Assembly: GCA_021740625.1 (NCBI GenBank)
Contig: JAIOZK010000020.1
Coordinates: forward strand, 1-64,000
Length of the DNA: 64,000 nt
Source of the DNA: Bacteroidales bacterium
GTDB lineage: Bacteria > Bacteroidota > Bacteroidia > Bacteroidales > JAIOZK01
Direction: 5' to 3'
Part shown: positions 58,000-64,000 of the stretch, in pieces
Layout of the letters: each line of letters opens with the position of its first letter
Position numbering within the stretch: the stretch's first letter is position 1
The notes under the pieces: generated by a model
What the model saw: the letters and a program-made list of their open reading frames with translations, nothing else
The model's database searches: none
Told to the model about the DNA's origin: nothing
Position numbers and translations under genes: made by a program

Positions 58000-58365
58000 A
58001 TGAAAACACGCGTATTTTTTTCAATCCTGTTCATCATGGGCATCATCGCAACAAACAATGCATTTTCAAAAGACAAGAACGATACAGTCTGTCACTCCAT
58101 GAAGGAGTTGAGGGCTAAAATTCATGCCTGCCTCTCGACAAAGTCATATGATGAAAATTTCAAGACGGATACCGAATACCAGGCAGATGTTTACTTCTCC
58201 ATCGATGAGAACGAAGAATTCAAACTGGTAAGTGTACTTGCAGAAAATGATGACTTCAAAGCATACGTCATCGAATGTTTGGAGCAAAATCCTATTTTTG
58301 TTAAGAATTGCCAGAAAAACAAGGTTTACAAATTGCCGGTTAAATTTGTATTCATCATTAAATAA
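58000..58365 (+). CDS. Small secreted protein, TonB C-terminal-like fold
   Basis: The 121-residue protein has a signal peptide (MKTRVFFSILFIMGIIATNNAFS) and a short domain, EYQADVYFSIDENEEFKLVSVLAENDDFKAYVIECLEQNPIFV...VYKLPVKFVFIIK. The strand-helix-strand order and (V/Y)xFxIDENxEFxxVxVL phrase resemble the TonB C-terminal/energy-transducer domain seen in many small Bacteroidota periplasmic proteins. Cysteines at CHSMK, HACLS, IECLE and KNCQK may form disulfides. There is no TonB membrane anchor. It lies downstream of the two-component system and may belong to its regulon (inferred). Confidence 0.65.
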   Translation: MKTRVFFSILFIMGIIATNNAFSKDKNDTVCHSMKELRAKIHACLSTKSYDENFKTDTEYQADVYFSIDENEEFKLVSVLAENDDFKAYVIECLEQNPIFVKNCQKNKVYKLPVKFVFIIK

Positions 58366-58399
58366 TTGTGATCCTTGAATTTTTGTAAAAGCGATTTCA

Positions 58400-59425
58400 A
58401 TGAAGAGGCTAACATGCATCATCATATTCAGTATTCTTTTTCTCGGCTTGCGGGCGGATAATTATTCCGAGATCGTGAACCTGGAAGGACGCTGGAAGTT
58501 TTCTGCAGGAGATAATCCGGCTTGGTCCTCCCCTGCTTTTGACGATAGCGACTGGGATGAAATCCGGGTTCCCCGCACCTGGGAAAGCCAGGGATACCAG
58601 GGATACGATGGTTTTGCATGGTATCGCAAATCATTTTCCCTTCCCCCGGTTCCAGAAAATGAAAAGATCGTGTTCATCCTGGGGAGTATTGATGATACAG
58701 ATGAAGTGTATTTCAATGGGGAAAAAATCGGAAGCACCGGCCACCCCTTTCCTGATTTTTACACGGGATACACACATCAAAGAAGATATGTCATTCCCGG
58801 GGATCTTTTAATACCAGATGGCAAAAACCAGATTTCGGTACGGGTTTATGATGCCTATCTCGACGGGGGCATCATAGACGGTCCTGTTGGATTATTCCTC
58901 GACAAATCGGCAGGGTTACTTGAGCTGGACCTGTCGGGTGACTGGAGATTTAAAGTCATCGGATCCCATCCTTTTGCTGCTGAAGGTACTGACAATTCCG
59001 GTTGGAAGAGCATAAAGGTCCCTTCCGACTGGGAAAGCCAGGGTTATTATAATTATGACGGGAAGGCAGTGTATATGCTGAACTTTTATATGCCTGTAAA
59101 ACTGAAAGGGGAAAAGCTGTACCTCATCCTGGGCAGGATAGACGATATAGAACAGGTACAGTTCAATGATCAGACCATCGGAAGTTTTACCAATTTTACC
59201 AGGGATCCAAACAAAGCTTATGATGAATTCAGGTACTATGCACTCCCGGGAGATCTGATCAAATTCGGGAACTCTAACCATATCATCGTAATGGTGGAAG
59301 ACCACAGAGGTCCCGGAGGCATCATTGAAGGTCCGGTCGGCATTGCATGCGAAGCCAATATTGACAAACTAAAATCATACAATGATCCGGATCGCTCGAT
59401 CTGGGATTATTTATTTGATGATTAA
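58400..59425 (+). CDS. Tandem jelly-roll secreted protein 1
   Basis: The 341-residue protein has a signal peptide (to about GLRADN) and two copies of a beta-galactosidase-type sugar-binding jelly-roll: repeat 1 at about 25-170 (LEGRWKFSAGDNPAWSSPAFDDSDWDEIRVPRTWESQGYQGYDGFAWYRKSF...DDTDEVYFNGEKIGSTG) and repeat 2 at about 177-325 (LSGDWRFKVIGSHPF...DWESQGYYNYDGKAVYMLNFYMP...DDIEQVQFNDQTIGSF). There is no catalytic domain. It is immediately followed (2 bases) by a homologous gene. It is likely an extracellular or periplasmic carbohydrate-binding protein; ligand unknown. Confidence 0.8.
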   Translation: MKRLTCIIIFSILFLGLRADNYSEIVNLEGRWKFSAGDNPAWSSPAFDDSDWDEIRVPRTWESQGYQGYDGFAWYRKSFSLPPVPENEKIVFILGSIDDTDEVYFNGEKIGSTGHPFPDFYTGYTHQRRYVIPGDLLIPDGKNQISVRVYDAYLDGGIIDGPVGLFLDKSAGLLELDLSGDWRFKVIGSHPFAAEGTDNSGWKSIKVPSDWESQGYYNYDGKAVYMLNFYMPVKLKGEKLYLILGRIDDIEQVQFNDQTIGSFTNFTRDPNKAYDEFRYYALPGDLIKFGNSNHIIVMVEDHRGPGGIIEGPVGIACEANIDKLKSYNDPDRSIWDYLFDD

Positions 59426-59427
59426 AG

Positions 59428-60459
59428 ATGAAAATTTTAAATTTAAATATTGCTATCTTTTGCATCCTGCTTCTTTCAGGCGGCGCTGTTTCCCAGGATC
59501 TTGAGTCGGTGAAAGACCTGGAAGGTCAGTGGAAATTCAAGATCGGTGACAACCTGGAATGGGCAGAGACAAACTATGATGACAGCCAATGGGATGATAT
59601 TTATGTTCCTGACCCCTGGGAAGATCAGGGATATCATGGTTATGACGGTTTTGCCTGGTACAGGACCGGATTCACAATTCCCGAAGATGCCAGAGATAAG
59701 GGCCTTTACCTGGAACTGGGTTACATAGATGATGCAGATGAGGTTTATGTAAACGGAAAACTCATCGGGCATTCGGGCAGTTTTTATCCTCAGTTTATCA
59801 CAGCTTATTCGGCACGCAGACAATATTATATACCCAAAAATTTTTTAAAGCAGAACGGGAAAAATGTCATTGCGGTGCGTGTGCTGGACACGCAGCTTTC
59901 GGGCGGGATCGTAAATGGAGACATCCGCTTGCTAAAGGAGAAAATCCCATTTGATCCTGTTATCCCCATGGCAGGTAGCTGGAGATTCAGGACCGGAAAT
60001 AATGAAAACTGGAAAAATACAACAGACTTCAACAGCAACTGGAATGAATTACATGTTCCGGGCTTCTGGGAAGATGCCGGTTACAGAAATTATGACGGGG
60101 ATGCATGGTATGGCTCACAGGTAGAGATCAACCAGGAACTGGCACAAAAAAGATTATTGCTGGTGCTGGGCCGCATCGATGATTATGATAAAACCTATTT
60201 CAATGGAACGCTCATCGGGCAAACGGGATTTTTAGATTACAGAAATTTTGCCCGCAACACCGGATCCGAATACAGCGCTTACCGTGCCTATTATATTCCC
60301 TCCGGCATCATTCACCCGGGAAGCATCAACACCATCACGGTCCATGTTTATGACCGGGGTGGAGGAGGCGGCATCTACCAGGGACCTGTCGGGATCATCA
60401 CCGAAGAGGACTTTGTTCGCTACTGGAGGGAGAAGGCACGGATGAAGCGAGAGGAATGA
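59428..60459 (+). CDS. Tandem jelly-roll secreted protein 2
   Basis: The 343-residue paralogue of the preceding gene has a signal peptide (to about GAVSQD) and two jelly-roll domains: LEGQWKFKIGDNLEWAETNYDDSQWDDIYVPDPWEDQGYHGYDGFAWYRTGF...YIDDADEVYVNGKLIGHSG and MAGSWRFRTGNNENWKN...HVPGFWEDAGYRNYDGDAWYGSQV...RIDDYDKTYFNGTLIGQTG. It starts 2 bases after the previous stop, so the pair arose by tandem duplication and is co-translated. There is no catalytic domain. A region of short repeats follows the gene. Confidence 0.8.
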   Translation: MKILNLNIAIFCILLLSGGAVSQDLESVKDLEGQWKFKIGDNLEWAETNYDDSQWDDIYVPDPWEDQGYHGYDGFAWYRTGFTIPEDARDKGLYLELGYIDDADEVYVNGKLIGHSGSFYPQFITAYSARRQYYIPKNFLKQNGKNVIAVRVLDTQLSGGIVNGDIRLLKEKIPFDPVIPMAGSWRFRTGNNENWKNTTDFNSNWNELHVPGFWEDAGYRNYDGDAWYGSQVEINQELAQKRLLLVLGRIDDYDKTYFNGTLIGQTGFLDYRNFARNTGSEYSAYRAYYIPSGIIHPGSINTITVHVYDRGGGGGIYQGPVGIITEEDFVRYWREKARMKREE

Positions 60460-60462
60460 GGG

Positions 60463-60535
60463 AATGGATGGTTGGTTGGATGGTTGGATGTTTGAATGAT
60501 TGGATGACTGGATGATTGGATGGTTGGAGAATGGA
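60463..60535. repeat. Degenerate 8-9 bp tandem repeat (GATTGGATG)
   Basis: About eight head-to-tail units of GGTTGGATG/GATTGGATG, with variants GACTGGATG and TTTGAATG, directly follow the stop codon of the second jelly-roll gene. Confidence 0.8.
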
Positions 60536-60539
60536 ACGT

Positions 60540-60700
60540 TTTAGCGATTTGCGGGATTCGTATATCGAATATCGTGCAATCGCTTAATCGTTACATCAAA
60601 ATAAAAGAAAGATATTCGATTGAACGATTGTGCGATGGAACGACGTAACGATTTGACGGGAACCTCCATCGAATATCGAATATCCGGCAATCTATAAATC
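60540..60700. repeat. Scrambled ATCGAATAT / CGATT repeats
   Basis: The gap upstream of the DUF362 gene contains ATCGAATAT in direct and inverted forms (60564-60577, 60612-60621, 60666-60683) and multiple CGATT/AATCG words. This is reminiscent of the CAATCGAA array at 2644. No coding sequence. Confidence 0.5.
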
Positions 60701-60726
60701 GCCAAATCAATATCACCCAAAAAAAT

Positions 60727-60734
60727 TATCTTTG
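60727..60734 (+). promoter_or_regulatory. DUF362 gene promoter (-7 TATCTTTG)
   Basis: This is an exact TAnnTTTG match 28 bases before the GTG start at 60763. Confidence 0.55.
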
Positions 60735-60762
60735 AAAGACAAAACCAATTAACAAGGAAACC

Positions 60763-61938
60763 GTGAAAGAAGAATTCAAATCCGGAAGACGGCATTTCTT
60801 CAAGCTCGCTGCTCTTGGCGGCCTTGGGGCAAGCATCATGTCGCCACTAAACCTGAGATCCTCCCTGGCCAGAATGACGGGTGAAGATGAAAAAACAAAA
60901 ACCAATATCGATGAAGCATTAAAACATCCCCGCACGGAAAACTCCATGCCGGGGAAGTATCCCGGAAAAGTTGTAAAGATCAAAGACCCGGATAGCGTGG
61001 TGGATGACAAGCCCCAGGAAGCCGAAGTTTACAAAATGCTGGCAGAAGGAATGCTCCTGCTGACTGGTGAGAAAAAGCTCAAAAAGGCCTGGCGGCATTT
61101 TGTCGACAAGGATGAGATCATTGGTTTGAAAGTTAACCCTGTGGCAGGCAAGCCCCTTTCAACCAGTCATGCAGTAACAAAATCTATAATCAAACAATTG
61201 CTTGAAACAGGCATTCCAAAGGAAAATATTGTGATCTGGGACAGAAGGGAGATGCAATTGCATGAAGCAGGATTCAATGAAGAGAACTATCCCGGGATAA
61301 AAATCAGGGGAACTGAACAACAGGATGCAGATGGCGGTTTTTATGACAAAGACGGTGTTTTGTACGGAGAAAAGATGATCGACAAGGACTGGTATTACCG
61401 GGCCGACTGCGAACAGGAATACGATGCCTACACCCTGCCCTACATGGTGAACAGCGGCAAATATTCTTATTTTACAAAGATCTGTACGCAGGAAGTCGAC
61501 AAGATTATCAATGTACCCATACTGAAGAATGCAGGACCGACAGTCACACTTTGTATGAAGAACCTGGCATATGGAGCCATCACCAATACAGGCCGCCTGC
61601 ACAAAACGCTCTGGGCGGAAACCTGTGCTGAGGTTTGTGCCTTCCCGCCCCTGCGCGACAAAGTGGTGCTGAACATCGTGGACGGTTTAAGAGGTTGCTT
61701 CGATGGTGGCCCCGGAGCCAATCCCCAGTTTATTTGTAATTATTATACCATGCTCGTTGGTACCGATCCGGTGGCTGTCGACCGCATTGGTTATGATATC
61801 GTAATCAAAAAAAGGATAGAAGAAGGGGTACAGGAAGAAGAATTGCCGAGAGGAAGAAAATTTATGGAGATGGCTGCCGAACTGAAACTGGGCATTGCCG
61901 ATCCGGAGAAGATCGAATTAATTGAAGCAAATGTTTAA
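60763..61938 (+). CDS. Tat-exported DUF362 protein
   Basis: The 391-residue protein starts at GTG (no ATG fits). The N-terminus SGRRHFFKLAALGGLGASIMSP is a twin-arginine signal (Arg9-Arg10), implying export of a folded, possibly cofactor-bearing protein. The body matches DUF362: DEIIGLKVNPVAGKPLSTSHAV, PKENIVIWDRREMQLHEAG, INVPILKNAGPTVTLCMKNLAYGAI, NIVDGLRGCFDGGP and GTDPVAVDRIGYDIV. Several cysteines (CEQEY, ICTQE, TCAEVCAF) are present, but no classic ferredoxin CxxCxxC. The function of DUF362 is unknown. The next gene is separated by an inverted repeat. Confidence 0.85.
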   Translation: MKEEFKSGRRHFFKLAALGGLGASIMSPLNLRSSLARMTGEDEKTKTNIDEALKHPRTENSMPGKYPGKVVKIKDPDSVVDDKPQEAEVYKMLAEGMLLLTGEKKLKKAWRHFVDKDEIIGLKVNPVAGKPLSTSHAVTKSIIKQLLETGIPKENIVIWDRREMQLHEAGFNEENYPGIKIRGTEQQDADGGFYDKDGVLYGEKMIDKDWYYRADCEQEYDAYTLPYMVNSGKYSYFTKICTQEVDKIINVPILKNAGPTVTLCMKNLAYGAITNTGRLHKTLWAETCAEVCAFPPLRDKVVLNIVDGLRGCFDGGPGANPQFICNYYTMLVGTDPVAVDRIGYDIVIKKRIEEGVQEEELPRGRKFMEMAAELKLGIADPEKIELIEANV

Positions 61939-61940
61939 AA

Positions 61941-62026
61941 TTAACCGCAGAGGGCACAGAGAAGGCGCAAGGTACGCAAGGCTTCTTTGCGCTCTTTGCA
62001 AAACCTTTGCGAACTTTGCGGTTCAA
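61941..62026. repeat. Inverted repeat of AACCGCAGAG/CTTTGCGGTT type
   Basis: The left arm TTAACCGCAGAGGGCACAGAG...GCGCAAGGTACGCAAG (61941-61980) and right arm CTTTGCGCTCTTTGC...CTTTGCGAACTTTGCGGTT (61984-62023) are related to the element at 5133-5236. It occupies the leader region of the next gene. Confidence 0.75.
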
Positions 62027-62036
62027 AACAAATAAA

Positions 62037-62819
62037 ATGAATTTTTTTCCAACTAAGCAATTTTTATTCTTCATTTCTTTTCTCCTGTATAGTTTTCAAA
62101 CAACAGGACAGGAAATCCCTGAAATTGACGAAAAGGATGTTCCTGATTTCAGCATTACCCGAAATCAAACTTTCGATGGATCATCCCTCTGGGGATATAT
62201 GAACGGCGGGGCCGATATTTACCTTGAATACGGTTTTGAAATCCTCAGGGTGCAGGAGTTTATCAAAGATGATGAAACCATAAAAATGGAACTTTACAAA
62301 ATGGGAGATCCTCTTTCAGCATTCGGAATATACAGCATCAAAACATTCAAATGCAGGCAGGACAGTCTGCTGACTGCCATCGACTGTCTGAATCGTTACC
62401 AGTACCAAATCCTGTACGGAGATTACTATATACAGATAATTAGCGAAAGCGGTTCCGAAAAGGCAAAAGAAATGATGCTTGAAATTGGCGGGAAAATGCT
62501 TGCTGAAATTGAACCCGAAGATCTGACCCTGCCAGTCTCATACCTCACCGACAGCCTGAACATTTCCCCCGCCAATATCAAAATGCTGAAAGGACCACTG
62601 GGATTGCTGAACAAGGCTAGCGGACTGAGCAAATATTTTGACAAAATTTCAGATTATCAGATCTGGTATGCAAAAACAGAAAAGGGGGATGAAAAACTGA
62701 AATACTATGAAATCCTTTTTAAGGATCCTGATACGAAAAACAGATTAATAAAAGGCATAAGCAGAGAAAATCACCGTATCATCATGGCGGATGAAAACAG
62801 GATTGTTTTCATTCAATAA
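62037..62819 (+). CDS. DUF6599-like secreted protein
   Basis: The start is set at the ATG at 62037 (MNFFPTKQFLFFISFLLYSFQTTGQ, a signal peptide); the track start is 10 codons earlier, within the palindromic repeat. The 260-residue product contains GSSLWGYMNGGADIYLEYGFEILRVQEF, MELYKMGDPLSAFGIYSIKTF and YQYQILYGDYYIQIISES. I associate these with DUF6599, a family of unknown function often found with DUF362 proteins. No catalytic residues are evident. It is likely periplasmic and possibly a partner of the upstream Tat protein; this is inferred from adjacency. Confidence 0.7.
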   Translation: MNFFPTKQFLFFISFLLYSFQTTGQEIPEIDEKDVPDFSITRNQTFDGSSLWGYMNGGADIYLEYGFEILRVQEFIKDDETIKMELYKMGDPLSAFGIYSIKTFKCRQDSLLTAIDCLNRYQYQILYGDYYIQIISESGSEKAKEMMLEIGGKMLAEIEPEDLTLPVSYLTDSLNISPANIKMLKGPLGLLNKASGLSKYFDKISDYQIWYAKTEKGDEKLKYYEILFKDPDTKNRLIKGISRENHRIIMADENRIVFIQ

Positions 62820-62830
62820 TAAACTTCCCC

Positions 62831-64000
62831 TCAATCTTCCCCGTAAAAAATGATGGACATCATGGTGATATCATCCGATTGGACATTATCTCCCACATGC
62901 AATGTAATGTTATCCATCACCTGATGGATTAATCCAGCAGGATCTTCCCCGGCAGAGTTTTTCAAGATTTCCATGAGACGCTCCTCTGAGAAAAGATTTT
63001 TCCCTGTATCCTCCGCCTCGGTCACACCATCGGTGTATAGAAATAACTTGTCGCCCTTGTTCAAATTAACACTTGATTCGGTATATTTAAAATCCCTGAA
63101 AAGGCCCACCGGGATCAACCCGGAAATCTCAAGCATTTCAACATTCCCGTTATTACGAATGATCACCGGGGGATTGTGACCCGCGTTGGTATAGTGGATT
63201 TCGCCGGTTTGAAGATTCAGAATTCCTACAAAAGTGGTGACAAACATGCTGGATTCATTGTTGTAAGAAAGGGATTCATTCAAGGAATCGACAAATGAAG
63301 CGGGGGAACCCAGCTTACTGGCCACCGAACGCAGAAGTGTTCTGGTAACTGCCATGAAAAGGGATGCCGGAACACCTTTTCCCGAAACATCGCCGATGGT
63401 AAAGCAAAGATAATTCCCATTCAGCAGGAAAAAATCATATAGATCGCCACCCACTTCCTTGGCTGGCTTAAGCATGGCATAAAGATCAATTTGCGACAGG
63501 TTGGGGAAAGGCGGAAAAATGTGCGGGATCATGCCCATCTGTATTTCGCGGGCAATGCGCAGTTCGCTTTCGATTTTTTCACGGGCCGAAGTAGTCTCTT
63601 TCAGGTTGACAATGTATTCGGCCAATTGGTTTTGCATATAATCGAAAGAATCACGCAGATCCTTCAATTCGTCCCGGGTTTTGATCTCCGGCAGTTCCAC
63701 CTCAAAATTTCCTCCGGCGATCTTCCTGGATGCTTTGTTCAGGCTTCTCAACGGACTCGTAATGGTTCTTGAGATCAAGATGATGATCAGAAGGATGAAC
63801 AGCATTCCGCTGAGGCCCAGGATCAGTACACGCGTAAAAAGCCTGTTGATATCGGCCATGAACTCATTCACCGGAAAAACGATCCCGATCGACCAGCCAT
63901 TCAGTTCAATGGGTGCATAGGCAATCCAACTGAGCAACCCGGTTTTCACATTGTGATACTCGATCTCGGCAAAACTTGTTTCTCCACGAACCATATTGCG
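62831..64000 (-). CDS. HAMP-SpoIIE phosphatase, 5' end outside window
   Basis: The gene runs off the window; about 390 residues are visible. It has the end of a Cache-type sensor (TGLLSWIAYAPIELNGWSIGIVFPVNEF), a membrane helix (about 33-55 of the visible part), a HAMP domain (SRTITSPLRSLNKASRKIAGGNFEVELPEIKTRDELKDLRDSF), a coiled coil, then a PP2C/SpoIIE serine phosphatase domain: KEVGGDLYDFFLL, IGDVSGKGVPASLFMAV, TNAGHNPPVI, LFLYTDGVTEAED and SDDITMM. Such proteins switch anti-anti-sigma factors in partner-switching signalling. No partner gene is in the window. It is convergent with the DUF6599-like gene (11-base gap). Confidence 0.92.
   Translation of the reverse strand, partial: RNMVRGETSFAEIEYHNVKTGLLSWIAYAPIELNGWSIGIVFPVNEFMADINRLFTRVLILGLSGMLFILLIIILISRTITSPLRSLNKASRKIAGGNFEVELPEIKTRDELKDLRDSFDYMQNQLAEYIVNLKETTSAREKIESELRIAREIQMGMIPHIFPPFPNLSQIDLYAMLKPAKEVGGDLYDFFLLNGNYLCFTIGDVSGKGVPASLFMAVTRTLLRSVASKLGSPASFVDSLNESLSYNNESSMFVTTFVGILNLQTGEIHYTNAGHNPPVIIRNNGNVEMLEISGLIPVGLFRDFKYTESSVNLNKGDKLFLYTDGVTEAEDTGKNLFSEERLMEILKNSAGEDPAGLIHQVMDNITLHVGDNVQSDDITMMSIIFYGED

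Noticed and set aside
1-64000. tRNA, rRNA, prophage, replication origin, intact transposase
   Set aside because: I read the gaps for cloverleaf-like TTC-arm sequences, phage or transposase ORFs and found none; a tRNAscan/ISfinder run would settle it.

Overview
This window comes from a member of the Bacteroidota, most likely an environmental Bacteroidia-type lineage. The evidence is gliding/type IX secretion (T9SS) genes (gldA, gldB), T9SS type A C-terminal sorting domains on secreted proteins, PorT-like outer-membrane barrels, and promoters that repeatedly match the Bacteroidota -7 consensus TAnnTTTG. Housekeeping types typical of the phylum are also present: GH3-like adenylase, deoxynucleoside kinase, CCDC81-HU/SPOR protein and a zinc-ligand-less Tgt. 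No rRNA, tRNA, prophage, intact insertion sequence or CRISPR array was seen. The window looks like chromosomal core interrupted by small accessory lipid/surface cassettes and many short palindromic repeats.

Layout. 1-2.7 kb is repeat-rich and decayed: a membrane protein, a DUF4168 secreted protein, two orphan T9SS sorting-domain tails, a 19-codon parD antitoxin remnant and an 8-bp tandem repeat. 2.7-9.7 kb holds gldA, metK behind a SAM-II-type riboswitch, a TMEM175-like channel, two T9SS cargo proteins and a barrel protein. 9.9-14 kb is a minus-strand run of glycosyltransferase, ECF sigma factor and urocanase. 14-22.5 kb holds tgt and lptF, separated by a translationally coupled envelope cassette (LTA-synthase-like phosphotransferase, ArnT-like glycosyltransferase, flippase-like protein, Und-P-sugar synthase-like GT2, LpxH-like phosphatase). 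22.7-25.1 kb is a sigma, anti-sigma-like and repeat-rich secreted protein operon.

25-38.9 kb is mostly housekeeping: ispE, GH3, dNK, kdsB, HU-SPOR, trmB, an alkyltransferase-like protein, mrp, nfu, nadE, two barrels, gldB and yifB. 39.1-48 kb has a vapC-type PIN remnant, a porin, a C69 dipeptidase, a membrane LytTR regulator, and a radical-SAM plus desaturase plus GT39 lipid-modification group. 48-55.2 kb carries surface lipoproteins (a/b hydrolase-like, PKD-FISUMP, GH17) and another GT39. 55.4-57.7 kb is a histidine kinase/response regulator pair. 58-62.8 kb encodes a small TonB-C-like protein, two tandem jelly-roll proteins, a Tat-exported DUF362 protein and a DUF6599-like protein. The window ends inside a HAMP-SpoIIE phosphatase.

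The most notable non-coding signals are the SAM-II-like riboswitch before metK, a dispersed family of about 130-190 bp MITE-like elements with GCTGTCCAAAAAGT-type inverted termini (four related copies plus one with different termini), several other families of palindromic intergenic repeats, and perfect dyads over promoters of the lipid cassette and a lipoprotein gene. All functions are assigned by reading the sequence; no database search was run.
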